From Ceriagrion tenellum (lineage: Eukaryota; Arthropoda; Insecta; Odonata; Coenagrionidae): DNA of 64,000 nucleotides. Positions 49,920 through 60,253 of the stretch are shown in pieces (within the stretch, counting starts at the first letter, position 1; the number at the start of each line of letters is the position of its first letter). The notes beneath the pieces were generated by a model, which ran no database searches, had not been told where the DNA came from, and saw only the letters and a program-made list of their open reading frames with translations. Both the position numbers and the translations under genes were made by a program. Where the stretch lies: positions 6,744,749 to 6,808,748 of the forward strand of contig OY720638.1 of NCBI GenBank assembly GCA_963169105.1, given 5' to 3'.

Positions 49920-50768
49920 TTGGACGAAGAAAATCCCCATTATAATGCCAATACAATAAGGGCACGACAGAAGACCACCAGCCTCCTCATGGCATACCTG
50001 GTAATGGCTGTGCCGGCTAATGGTGGATGCCTGCATGTGGGGCTAACCACCCCTTATGCAGTGATATTGGTTCCGAGAAAGTCGGCCAGAAGTGCCACCC
50101 AAAACCGGCCCCTCTCGGATGGAGGCCCTAGTGGACTTTGGTATGGCAATAACAATAATAACACCAAGATGGAACCTTGTATGGAGTGGACGGAATCCCT
50201 AGGGGGCGACCTCCTCGCATGCTATGCTGCCAGCGAGACCAATCGCAGGGGGTATATGGCAAGGATGCACTCTTTGTGGTGTGAGATGCATCCTGAACGC
50301 AACCACCTGTCGCAGCAGAATCTGCGCGACTATGCCAACCACCTGCGTAAAAAGGACACTCCCCAACAACCGCGTGTTCAGAGAAATACACCACGAAATA
50401 GACCACCCTCCCCGACACATGCAGTCTCTCCATCGGCTGTTTTGACAGCCACAGCACCGTCGGTACAGCCGACAAATAGGGAGGAAGTAGATCAGGCCGA
50501 CTCTGAACTCCGAACGCGGTTGTTAAATGAAATCACCTATGATGTACGACAAGCCAGGCAGAGAGATGTCATGTACCCAGGGCACTTTGTTAAACTGGTA
50601 GTCCGCATAATAGGTGTGCTCGGTGGAGTTAAGGGCTCGCTGCAGGAGAGCACCAAGTGCATTCCGTCCTGCGTGGCACAGGCGGAGTCAATTGCAGCTC
50701 GCATGCAGAAGGCCGTAATACTTGGGTCCCTCCGTCTATTCCGTGCGCACGACCCAACGGCAGCGTAG
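49920..50768 (+). CDS. intact 282-codon retroelement-like ORF (Myb-like N-domain type)
   Basis: The second-longest uninterrupted frame in the window. Residues about 88-145 (MEWTESLGGDLLACYAASE, RRGYMARMHSLWCEMHPE, LSQQNLRDYANHLRKK) resemble the Myb/SANT-like N-terminal region I associate with R2/R4/NeSL-group LINE proteins. A proline/threonine-rich linker follows, then a charged segment (LRTRLLNEITYDVRQARQR). The C-terminus AVILGSLRLFRAHDPTAA resembles a conserved ending of such proteins. No reverse transcriptase is present. The first ~87 codons read through what looks like the element's 5' untranslated region, so the true start may be the ATG at 50170 (MEPCMEW). Function unknown; family attribution is from memory and moderate. 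Confidence 0.5.
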   Translation: MDEENPHYNANTIRARQKTTSLLMAYLVMAVPANGGCLHVGLTTPYAVILVPRKSARSATQNRPLSDGGPSGLWYGNNNNNTKMEPCMEWTESLGGDLLACYAASETNRRGYMARMHSLWCEMHPERNHLSQQNLRDYANHLRKKDTPQQPRVQRNTPRNRPPSPTHAVSPSAVLTATAPSVQPTNREEVDQADSELRTRLLNEITYDVRQARQRDVMYPGHFVKLVVRIIGVLGGVKGSLQESTKCIPSCVAQAESIAARMQKAVILGSLRLFRAHDPTAA

Positions 50769-51107
50769 CCACAGATCCGATGGGCGTCGGACGTGCTGAG
50801 ATAACTGCCAAACCCCTCTCGATTCCTCGGCCATTATGACGGCACTGAAACCCGAAGCTTGCCGAGGACTCAGAGGTGAATGTTACTAAAGTAACGATAA
50901 TAGTAATACGATAACTATAGTAATTATGAGGAGGAACCAATGGTGAAGAATAGGCTATCCTCTTTGCGAATATATTTTTACTACTTCAGGCACCCCTTAC
51001 AGCGTAGTACTCTGAGAATGACTGACTCGAGGGAGGAGGGCGAGCTCCCTTTTATATGCGGCAGCAGAGAATATTCTCTAATTTTGTTCCAGAATTTTCT
51101 GGAGTTT
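50769..51107 (+). other. probable 3' part of the preceding retroelement, then LTR-like sequence
   Basis: About 50769-50940 ends in ATAGTAATACGATAACTATAG and GAGGAGGAACCAA, likely the 3' untranslated end of the ORF above. From 51030, GAGCTCCCTTTTATATGCGG looks like an LTR promoter of the neighbouring Gypsy pieces; not provable here. Confidence 0.35.
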
Positions 51108-51490
51108 CTAGCGGCCGATCGCTGACGGTCGCCGCATCCTCCGCTCCATCAGTGGCCGGCCGTCAAGCGGAGCCGTACGGCAGGACAGTGCTCGCAGGTG
51201 CGAGACCAGAGGCGACAATCCTTGCGGATCCCAGGCCAGACAAAACGCTGAGTGGCTAGCTTCACGGTGGCGTAGCCAACAGTGCATCCTGTCTCGGATG
51301 TGCGAGGAGAGTGTTCGTTGAAAGACTGCGCTTACAATCCGAAAATGCCTTGAGAAGCTCCGGCGTCCATACAACGGGGTGCGATCCCTTGACCTTAGAG
51401 CCTGAGAATATGCCATGCAGTGGTGCTTGATGCTCAGCTGCGTTGGGCAAGAACCTGTGGTGGAAATTGTGGAACAATCCGTCACGATAG
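51108..51490 (-). pseudogene. Gypsy (Ty3) pol fragment, reverse transcriptase-RNase H junction
   Basis: The minus strand from 51477 reads MFHNFHHRFLPNAAEHQAPL (normally the NFYRRFLP thumb motif), VKGSHPVVWTPELLKAFSDC and TLLAHPRQDALLATPP. This is the end of the reverse transcriptase and beginning of RNase H in Ty3/Gypsy polyproteins. Frame changes follow. Its orientation is opposite to the gag-protease fragment next to it, although both come from the same kind of element. Confidence 0.75.
51273..51374. repeat. 102-bp direct repeat, copy 1 (inside Gypsy pol)
   Basis: TAGCCAACAGTGCATCC...CCGGCGTCCATACAA recurs at 51488-51589 with about a dozen differences. It covers the WTPELLKAF-LLAHP coding region. 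Confidence 0.88.
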
Positions 51491-51589
51491 CCAACGGTGC
51501 ACCCCGTCTCGGATGTGCGAGGGGAGTGTTCGTTGAAAAACTGAGCTTACTATCTTCAAATGCCTAGAGAAGCTCCGGCGTCCATACAA
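51488..51589. repeat. 102-bp direct repeat, copy 2
   Basis: Second copy of the Gypsy polymerase piece, ending abruptly at the junction with the oppositely oriented gag fragment. Confidence 0.88.
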
Positions 51590-51599
51590 AATTCCTCAA

Positions 51600-52484
51600 T
51601 ACACTAGCAGGAGCAGAATTGCCAGACGACTTTTTGAGGATTTATGGTCTAATTGGATTCCTTCTCACATACAGGCTATAATTGCATCCCAAACTTCAAC
51701 GGCACTGGACGAAGTAGCGTAGTTCGCCGATAAAATCAACGAGGTCGTGACTCAATCCAGGGTTGCGAGCATCGGAGCAGCCGACAACGCAACCATCATG
51801 CAGCGCCTCAACGAACTCACCGCCAAGGTCATCTCCCGCTCCTCGGCTCCCCGGTGAGGTCGTTCTTCCTCGAGATCAAGCAGCCTCTTCCACAATCGCG
51901 AGCGTTCCTCCGGCCGTTCCAGCCCACACCCACAGTCAAATGACACTGCCGTCAACCATTGCTGGTACCATCGTCGTTTCGGAGCCGAGGCGAAGCAAGC
52001 GGTGCACCACACCTTGCACCTTTACTCAGGAAAACACTCACGGCAGTCCCTAGAGGCGGAAAGTGACTGCCATTCGATTTCCGGCCGCCTGCATGTCACG
52101 GACCAGTCGACCAAGGAGCAGTTCCTCGTGGATACGGGCTCGGACCTTTGCGTGCACCCTCGTTCACGTCTACGAGACCGCGCTAGGGCCGATTATGACC
52201 TACTCGCTGCTAATGGGTCCATTATCCCCACCTACGGCTGGACGACACTGAGACTAAATTTTGGATTTCGACGCAATTCCACGTGGCGCTTTGTCGTCAC
52301 GGACGTCACCAAGTCCATTATTGGAGCGGACTTACTTTCTCATTTTGACCTGCTGGTTGACACCCGCCACGGCCGGCTTGTTGACAACATTACGTCACTT
52401 ACCACCTTTAGCGCGCCAGGCCCGGCAAACCCGGTTCCGAGCGTCAAGGCAATCTTCGGTAGTTCGCGCTATCACATTCGCTGA
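51600..52484 (+). pseudogene. Gypsy gag C-terminus and aspartic protease
   Basis: The plus strand reads IPSHIQAIIASQTSTALDEV, stop, FADKINEVVTQSR, RLNELTAKVISR (capsid C-terminus). A zinc-knuckle-like stretch CWYHRRFGAEAK that has lost some Cys follows. The open frame 52002-52484 contains ISGRLHVTDQSTKEQFLVDT-GSD (retropepsin active site DTGS), then IIGADLLSHFDLLVD (the second conserved protease block, normally ILGxDFL). It belongs to an LTR retrotransposon of the Ty3/Gypsy group. Stops at 51718-51720 and 51856-51858 and absence of the following polymerase show it is a fragment. Confidence 0.85.
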
Positions 52485-52833
52485 ATTCCCCGCCCTCACC
52501 AGGCCGGCAGGAGCAAACACACCAGTGCAACACAACACGGTGCACTACATTAAGGCGAAATACGATTGCGTCGAAAACGACTTTACTGACTGACAGACAG
52601 ACTGACTTTACTGACTGCGGCACCCAAGGAGAAGAACAAATGTGCCTATCAGATTCCACGCATGGCTCTTAAGCAATAATGTCCCCTCTTGTTCTTTGTC
52701 TTTTGTTTTACCTAAGGTGTTATAGAAAGATTCTGTCCGCATCGTCCATGAGGTCGATGACCACTGAAAATGCCCCTCTAAAGGGGCAGTTTTGATACCT
52801 AGGGCGCGATACTGGGAGGGGGAGCGGTGCAGT
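52485..52833. other. spacer left of the large hAT element
   Basis: Contains CGAAAACGACTTTACTGACTGACAGACAGACTGAC (first 20 bases CGAAAACGACTTTACTGACT) at about 52570. A related 35-bp stretch, GGCGAAAAACGATTTCGTCG and following, lies beyond the right end of the hAT at about 60488. Confidence 0.4.
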
Positions 52834-52841
52834 GGTTCAAG

Positions 52842-53060
52842 CAGGGATGTGAAACGTAACCGAACCTCTGAGGCGTTACGGTTCCACGTGTACCGAACCT
52901 TTACCACGGTAAGAAAGGGGTTCGGTCCGAACCGAACCGCTTTTGTTAAAGTGAAGCGGTTCGGTCAAAGCTGTAACGGAAACGACTGTAGCATTTTGGA
53001 CCGCTTTTTGAAACGTTTTTCCGTCCGTTCGGTTACAGTTACGGTACAGCCAATGATACT
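52842..53060. repeat. hAT left terminal and subterminal repeat region
   Basis: At least five copies of GGTTCGG/CCGAACC in 220 bp plus CGTTACGG and GTAACCG units, mirrored at 60020-60245. Probable transposase-binding array. Confidence 0.75.
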
Positions 53061-54369
53061 CCTTCTCAGCGCATAATATTCCATGTATTCATTATGTGTT
53101 CTCTCGAACAATGAACGATAGGAAATCTGGGTGGGTTTTTCATGAGGTAACTTCCTAACATCGCGAAACCAGTTGGGAGACATTGCGAAAGAACAATGAG
53201 TAAGCATAGTCCGGCCGGAATTCAGATGCCACTGATGACTTGATCCTCTAGAATTTTTACTGGGATAGATAATATGCATCGTTTATTAAAATTAATATAC
53301 GTTTCTGACATTTAATTTCAAATGTGATGAATTCGCTCAAAAGTATGTGCATAGAAACAGCATAAAATAGCTAATTCCACTTACAAATCTACAGTGATAA
53401 GCCTCAGGCAATACAACAAGGGGACTCACAGAAACATTCAAATTGAAGTCTTCCCTACTCTACTATAATTTCTTAAATACTTTAGCAACGGTAATGTGCA
53501 GAAAATTCAAACAAAGCAATGTATCATTATTAATTATATTATTCCGACAGTAATCGAGTCTGCGACAACATCATATTACTCTACGCTACTCCTGAACGGT
53601 TTTTTTGACTGACATGAGACTTTTTTTAAACGAGCCAGTAAGTGGTAGATGTGTCTAATTTGGGTCCTCTCGCAGTTATAAATATCAGCCATTTCCCAAA
53701 CTGATATTCCTTACTCACTCTCTAAAATTACTCTCTTTAATTTATTCCAGATTTACGCCAACTTTGCTCTTGCCTTCACTCATTTTATTGGTTTCTCTGA
53801 AACAAATCAATTATACACCTCAACTGCTCGAATGCTCGACACTGACTGCAATGGGAAAATAACCCGGGAAGATACAATATTATGTTCCCGACATGCTATT
53901 GTCTAATGCCAGGAGTGTATAAATAACCAAGTTTGGGTATCTGGAATTCCCCACAGAATCGTCAATAGTGAGCCGAAAGAATGACAAAAGATTCCCGAAA
54001 GCACTGTACTACAGATAGTGCCCTTGCACCAACCCTGGTTTGCTGAGAAGGTCTCACTTAAAGAAGCAATAAAGGCTGGCCCAAAGACCTTGCACTCATG
54101 CTGTGCGCCAAAGAATCGCCCTCCGCGCAGGTGGCCGCATATGAGGACGGTCGGCTCAACCCAGAAGCACAATGGAGTGATTATGACCACCCGGATTATG
54201 GGAACGAGAAGAGGATTTCTTGAGCAAATTCCATAAAAAGGGCAAAGACACCACAAAGGGCACAGCCACGTTTAGCGGGATCCTCTGATGATTTTGTGAA
54301 AAATAAACGGAATTCCCGACCGGAGAAGCGAACAGCGAGGGAATATTTGGACTACGATATAATGCCCAA

Positions 54370-54790
54370 ACACCCCAGCTTGAAGTCAATCTTGCTCTCA
54401 AAGAGCAGAATGTTATGGAGCTTCTGAATAAAGCCCGGAAGGTTGGAGAAAATTCAGAACGCCGACAATTTCAGGGTATTTATCGAGGTTGAGCTGCAAA
54501 AAACCTATCCTTGACTGTCCCACCAGATGGCATTCAACCATAGACATGGTGGAAAGTTTACTACAGCTACGCGGAGTATTCTGCGATGAATGTGAAAACA
54601 TACCGAGGAAAGACGGTGGTAATTTCTCTGAGGTAGAATGGAGTGGTCTCCGAGATATATCAGATGCCTTGGCCCCGGCTAAAATGGCCACAAAAAACTT
54701 CAAGGGGAGCGAGCAGCTTTTCATCTACATCTACGTCATACCCTGCAAGCCACCCAAAGGGTGTGTGGCAGGGGGTGCTTCCACACCAGG
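54370..54790 (+). pseudogene. hAT transposase fragment
   Basis: Reads ALKEQNVMELLNKARKVGE, frame change, KKPILDCPTRWHSTIDMVES (the DxPTRWNST motif of the hAT catalytic fold, 54500-54550), then a WSGLRDISDALAPAKMATKN segment (54640-54700), which fits the L..ALxPxxxAT pattern after it. The conserved C-terminal dimerisation domain is not readable, nor is a BED finger upstream (53.1-54.3 kb shows only broken frames). Direction agrees with the element. Not active. Confidence 0.78.
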
Positions 54791-54929
54791 CATACTTGAA
54801 TTATTCGGCAGAACACCGAAATTACATTGAAACCTACTTACCACACATGCAACGCGCCAATTAACAATCTACTAACCAAGAAACATTCCATCGTCAATCG
54901 TTCCAACATGCAAGGGATACGAAGACTAC

Positions 54930-56315
54930 TACTATAGATTTAAAATACAATGCATAAATAAGAACATCAATATTTACATAGTGCAAAAATAACGTAGAGA
55001 ATAATAAGAGAAAGATCTGCAATCTAGCTAATCTCACTATTCGCACTATTCATGGCGATGATCATAGCTGTAATGGTCCTGAATGGTACGCGGAAAAAAT
55101 TACATTTTATACCTATCGGTTCTACAATCTATCTCTCCAATTTATTGACGCGATCTAATCTGCCGTAGTACGAGGGGGTTAACAGTATGTTTTTTCGTCA
55201 TCAGAGAAATGATTTTCCTGAAATATAGCTAAGAGGTTAAGCCTCTAATTTAATCTATGCTGTGATAGCGATCCCAATGCCAATTATTCTTACAACCCAG
55301 ACACACTAGCAAACTTATCGTAGCATCGTTTCACAAACCTTGCTCCTCTTCGCTGTACGCGATCTAACTCTGATATCAACCCCGCTTCGTATGGATCCCA
55401 TACAGTAACAGCATATTCCAGATGAGGCCTAACGATTGAAAAATAACAACGTTCTTTCACTTTCTCATCACATTTTCCGAGTACTCTCTTGATAAAGCCT
55501 AGCTTCCTGTATGCTGGACCGCATATTTGCCGAATATGTTTTCCCCAAGATAAGTCGTGAGTAATTGTGACCACTAAGTACTTGACAGACTCGGCGTTAA
55601 TTATTTCCGTATCATTAATTATTTAAGTCCAACATGGCCAATTTTTCTTTTTCCCAAAGCTGACTGCTACGCACTTTTTTATGTTTAGTTCCATCTGCCA
55701 CTTTTCGCACCAAGCATGAATAGCAAGTAGGTCGATTGTTAACGAGTCGCTATCTTCGGAATTGTTAATATCCCTATACACAACCGCGTCGTCTGCGAAG
55801 AGTCTAAGCTTACTTTTAACGACGTTTCTAATATCATTTATGTATGAGAGAAATACAAGTGGACCAATGACACTTCCCTGAGGAACACCCGATGTAACGC
55901 TGTGTTTGACATAATACCATAAATGGCAACCCTTTGTTCCCGCCCATGTAAGAACTGATTAATTCAACTAATAATGTTTTTATCTATCCCATATTCTTCT
56001 AGTTTTGAGAGTAACTTAATGTGAGGTACCTTATCGAAAGGCTTCTTGAAATCAAGGAACATCGCGTCAACTTTAACATTATTTTCACCCGAGAGTAAGA
56101 TGTCATGAACGAAGAGAGCCAATTGGGTATCGCGAGATCTGCCCTTTCGAAATCCGTGTTGGTTATTTATTAATAATTCCTCCCTATCTAAATGACTCAT
56201 AGCGGAGCTTACAATTATGTGTTCAAATACCTTACACGAAATGGATGTGAGAGAAATAGGCCTGTAGTTACTAGGGTCTTCCATGTCGCCACTTTTGAAT
56301 ATAGGTGTGACATTT
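54930..56315 (-). mobile_element. LINE (CR1/L2/Rex-like), 3' portion, nested in hAT
   Basis: Right to left: NVTPIFKSGDMEDPSNYRPI (56314 onward), NNQHGFRKGRSRDTQLALF, MFLDFKKPFDKVPH (first catalytic Asp), then a frame change near 55965 and VTSGVPQGSVIGPLVFL, LRLFADDAVVYRDI (ADD motif, about 55790), VQRRGARFV and an FFPRTIQD-like tail near 55085. This order is the complete palm and thumb of a LINE reverse transcriptase. The open frames are 55964-56284 and 55290-55574. Its upstream part is displaced to 59230-59325 by the plus-strand LINE. 3' end placed near 54.93 kb without a clear tail. Confidence 0.82.
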
Positions 56316-59229
56316 TACATCTGTTGATATTATTAAGTTAGCGGTTGTTTTAAGTACTGATGTTTCTCTGACTCTTCTTGCCGCGTATAGACTTCAGTTC
56401 CAACCTATCGAAAGGTTTTTTCACGAGTTGCACAAATTATTGGATGGCTCTAGAGATCGTAATCTACTTGTTATTGGCGACATAAATATATGTCTATTAC
56501 AGCATAGTGAAATCTCGTAAAGATATCAAACCATTATGGCGAGTTACGGACTGGAGAAACTAATTGATACTCCGACGAGAATAATGAAATCTAGTGAGTC
56601 CTGTATAGATCATGCATTCTACAGAAGTAGAGATACGATTGGATGTATTGCAAAAGCATTTGATATTGGTCTAACTGATCATCACCTAATTTCATGTAAT
56701 GTAAAGTTAAAGTCATCTTATGACTGCAATAAAGTGGTTAACGATTATAATGTCCAAATTGATTTTTCTACTTTAAATGAATCTTTGTCCCATTGTAATT
56801 GGGAAGACGTATATGAGCAAAACGATGTAACAAAAGCTTATGCGGCCTTCATAGAAAAACTAAATCACTATATTCAAAATGCTAGTTACGTTAAAGTCAG
56901 AAATAAAGAGATAAAAAAGATTAAACCATGGATTACGAAAGAATTATGCGAAAGAATTTCCAAGAGAATCGTTCTGTTTCAAAAGATGAGAAATCAGCCA
57001 TACAATGAAAAACTTAAACGCTACTATAAATCCTACAAAGCTAGATTAGATAATGATATTTCAAAACGTAAAGAAGCTTATTTTTTAAATTTATTTGAAG
57101 GCTGTTCATATGATTCTGCAAAATTATGGCGTACATTGAATGACATTTTGGGTAAGAACCAGATTAAAAATAATGTTGACATGATACAATCTATAAATCA
57201 TAGTGGTATTAAAAGTTGCCCCTTAGATATTGCAAATGAGTTCAATAAGTATTTCAAAGAATCTGTAATTAAGTTGAAGCGTGGAAAAAAATCTAACTCA
57301 GCATTTAATAAAAAAGAGTATGATCGTTGGTTTCCGAGCATCAATGCAGTAAAATCGTTTTATATGATGCCGACAGATTCTAAAGAAGTAAGCAGTATTA
57401 TTGGAGAATCCAGGGCCACAAAATCTACTGGTTTTGATAAAATCGATATCAACACCCTAAAGATGATACGTGATCATATTTCACCAGTTTTTGCCTACAT
57501 TGCTAATTTAAGTATGCTCAGTGGTGAATTCCCTGAGCAGCTGAAAACAGCTGTGATAGTGCCAATTTATAAAAAAGGAGATAAAACTAAACTTAACAAT
57601 TTTAGGCCAATATCTCTATTGCCTACTTTCTCAAAAATATTAGAAAAAATTATTAAAATTCGACTGGTGAAATTCCTCGATAGTTTCAGTTTTTTTAGCA
57701 AATCACAGTTTGGTTTTTTGAAAGGAAAATATACAGAAAATGCTCTTCTTCATTTCTGTAACAGTGTCTATGAAGGTATTAATAATAATTGTAAAGTTGC
57801 GGGCTTGTTTATAGATATTACGAAAGCTTTTGACTGTGTAGATCATGCCATATTATTAGAAAGGCTAACACAAGCAGGTATAAGGGGAATAGCTAATGAT
57901 TGGTTTCGCAGTTACTTAAGTGGAAGAACCCAGTGTGTTAGAGTACAAAATAGCTACAGTGAATATGTGCCAATTACATATGGGGTTCCCCAGGGTTCAG
58001 TCCTTGGACCAATATTATTCCTTATTTATGTAAACGATTTCTGTAATGGTATATTTCATGGTACTTTAACGTCATATGCTGATGACACTGCTTTGTGTTA
58101 TGCTTCAAAGGATTTAAATGACCTTTGGTATCAAATGCAATGTGATCTTGACCGGATAAACTATTGGTTTAGCATTAATAATCTAGCTTTAAGTGAAAAA
58201 ACAAAATATGTCATTTTTAATTTGAAGAGAGAATGCTCTTTGCAAAAGGATTTATATTACAAATGTGTTACTTGTGTGGCAGGGCATGTTTATATTGTAT
58301 AAAAATTGAGAAAGTGGAATTCATTAAATATTTAGGAGTTCTCGTGGATCAAAACCTCAACTGGGAAAAGCATATAAATAAATTTAAACAAGAAATGATA
58401 TCTATATTAAGAAAATTTTATTATTTGCGCTATATTTGTCCGATTTCAGTTATCCGTACTGTCTATTTTACATTGGTAAATTCGAGATTAGAATATGGTA
58501 TAACATGCTGGGGAGGAGCCTATGTTTCTAATCTAAAACCTTTAGTAACTGCTCAAAAGAAATTGATTAGAATAATTTTGCGGAAGCCAATGACTGAGAA
58601 TTCTTTTCCACTTTTTATGTGTCTCGAAATTTTACCTTTGAGACACTTGTTTGTTTACAAAGTGTTAAAAATTTTTTACATTCGAGGTGGGAACAGAGCG
58701 GAAACGAGAGAATATTCTTACAGACTGAGAAAGAAACCTGGTGTAATTATCCCTAAACCAAGTAATGAAGCATTCAAACAGAGTTACTTGTACATTGCTC
58801 CAAAGATTTTCTGTTCCCTCCCAGATAAATTATCAAACATAGTCTCCGTTCCTCAGTTTTTGAGTAGTATAAGAAAATGGCTATTCACTAAAGAGAAAGT
58901 TGAAGACCTAATAAAAGGTCTTGGGTAATCTTTGTTCATTAATGTATTGTACTGATGTATTTTTATTTGTATCCAAAGGTATATTTATTATAAATATGTG
59001 TAAATGTAAAGAAGTTAAAGCTGTTGTGCACTTAGGGTTAAATACTAAACGTAAAAACTGTTATACTTTGTGAGTTTTTGTTTTTTCCAGCCGCTGCCTC
59101 AGTAATAATGTGAAAGATGGTAACCCCAAAACAGGTTAACCTATGGGGTACCTATATTCCACTAATGTATTCCCTACGTTTTATTTATGCTTGTATACTC
59201 TCTAAGGAGTGGAATAAATTATTATTATT
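56316..59229 (+). mobile_element. Jockey-like LINE, 5'-truncated, with (ATT)n tail
   Basis: Inserted into the minus-strand LINE between its Asn and Val-Thr-Pro codons; ATTT is shared at both junctions (56312-56315 and 59230-59233). It begins inside the endonuclease domain (LLVIGDINICLL, about 56470) and runs to GGAATAAATTATTATTATTA. It is the best-preserved LINE here. Confidence 0.9.
56536..58928 (+). pseudogene. Jockey-like LINE ORF2: endonuclease end plus reverse transcriptase
   Basis: The 588-codon frame 56536-58302 covers the endonuclease end (CIDHAFYRS, LTDHHLISC). The reverse transcriptase follows: AVIVPIYKKGDKTKLNNFRP, SQFGFLKGKYTENALLHF, LFIDITKAFDCVDHAILL (motif A), YGVPQGSVLGPILFLIYVND (motif B) and TSYADDTALCYAS (motif C, YADD intact at about 58075). 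One frame change near 58290-58302 leads to the second frame ending at 58928: FIKYLGVLVDQNLNWEKHI, LVNSRLEYGITCWGGAY. The catalytic core itself is uninterrupted. The 5' half of the endonuclease and ORF1 are absent, and a TAA at about 56518 precedes the ATG at 56536, so it cannot be autonomous. It makes target-primed cDNA in active relatives. Confidence 0.92.
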
Positions 59230-59325
59230 ATTTGCTACTCTCCAGTCCTTAGGCACTATGTGATCTACTAATGATTTGGTGAATATTAATTTTAAGTAAG
59301 GCGCTATGTCTTATGCTAATGTTAG
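59230..59325 (-). mobile_element. displaced upstream piece of the minus-strand LINE
   Basis: The minus strand reads IAPYLKLIFTKSLVDHIV and PKDWRVAN, ending exactly at the Asn codon where the plus-strand LINE begins. It continues in frame into NVTPIFKSGD at 56314. This proves the nesting. Confidence 0.85.
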
Positions 59326-60019
59326 TTACTAGCCACTAAGTGGTTAGGACCACTAATGTAGTTTCTTGTATCTGGTGTTTTACAATGACTAATAATTCAT
59401 TTTTTATGCAAAGAACAGTTCAAAAAGAAGAGAGGCAGTATTATTCAGCGAGGTTTCAAGGGTGGGAATGTACGCCGCCATCCTAAAATATTACTTCAAC
59501 CCTCTTCATTTTTGATCTAACTGCAGTCTCAGGAAATGTTTTCCTAAATTTTCCAAGCATTCCCTCTCATTTATCGTTAAGATTTTCTTGAGGGAGGGCC
59601 AAGGGGGTCAGACATACAGGGCGGGGGCTTTTTCCTGTGAAATAAGCGGTGAGAGACGTAGGTACGGCGCGACGAAGGACAATAGGAAGGGACGGGTAGG
59701 AGGATGGGAAAAACTGAGACTCTTTGGAAGCAAGCATCCCCTCGATACAAAAGAGAAGGGTGTCGTGCGGTAGGATCAACTCGATGACCGTTTCTCGTGT
59801 GGGTTGGTGAGTGTGCTGGGAGTAACGGTAAGGCGGGTGGTAGGGACCAGGGTCGGGGCCCTCCCACCGCGTGTGAGCCTCCCACCCAGAGGCTCCTAAA
59901 ATGACCGCCTCTGGGAGGAGCCTTCTCAAAAAGGTGTTAAAAAACGGACGAAAACAGAATATTGCATGATGATTTGAGTTTGGTGCCAACATTTTATTTT
60001 CTCGTGTATTTACATATCT
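59326..60019. other. hAT internal sequence, no readable coding
   Basis: A minus-strand open frame (59567-59992, 141 codons, Pro/Arg-rich) resembles nothing I know and is GC-richer than its surroundings. No hAT dimerisation motif was seen. Confidence 0.35.
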
Positions 60020-60245
60020 TCCGTATCGAACCGTTGTCTTTGCTTACGAACCGTAACCGAAACGTTTTTTTTTTGTTTCTGTAACAAAATTCTCAAGAAC
60101 GGTTCGGTTACACATTTGTGACGAAACATTTTTCGTTACAAGCGTTTCGTTACGGAAGAGGTTCGGTTACACGTACCGTTTCTCTGGACCGAACCCTTCC
60201 CGAAGCGGTTCGTGGAACGAAATTTCGTTACGTTTCACAACCCTG
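60020..60245. repeat. hAT right terminal and subterminal repeat region
   Basis: Contains GGTTCGGTTAC twice, GACCGAACCC, AGCGGTTCGTGG and CGTTACG units. Inverted counterpart of 52842-53060. Confidence 0.75.
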
Positions 60246-60253
60246 GGTTCAAG

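Larger units (their letters stand above)
52842..60245 (+). mobile_element. 7.4-kb hAT element carrying two nested LINEs
   Basis: The left end is CAGGGATGTGAAACGTAACC and the right end, read inverted, is CAGGGTTGTGAAACGTAACG. A perfect 8-bp target duplication GGTTCAAG lies at 52834-52841 and 60246-60253. CAGGG ends with an 8-bp duplication are diagnostic of hAT. Both subterminal 200-bp regions are full of GGTTCGGT/ACCGAACC and CGTTAC motifs. A transposase remnant lies at about 54.4-54.8 kb. About 4.4 kb of the length is later LINE DNA, so the original element was about 3 kb. Confidence 0.93.

Noticed and set aside
59567..59992. 141-codon minus ORF as a gene
   Set aside because: Lies within the hAT element, overlaps another frame, Pro/Arg-rich with no family features.
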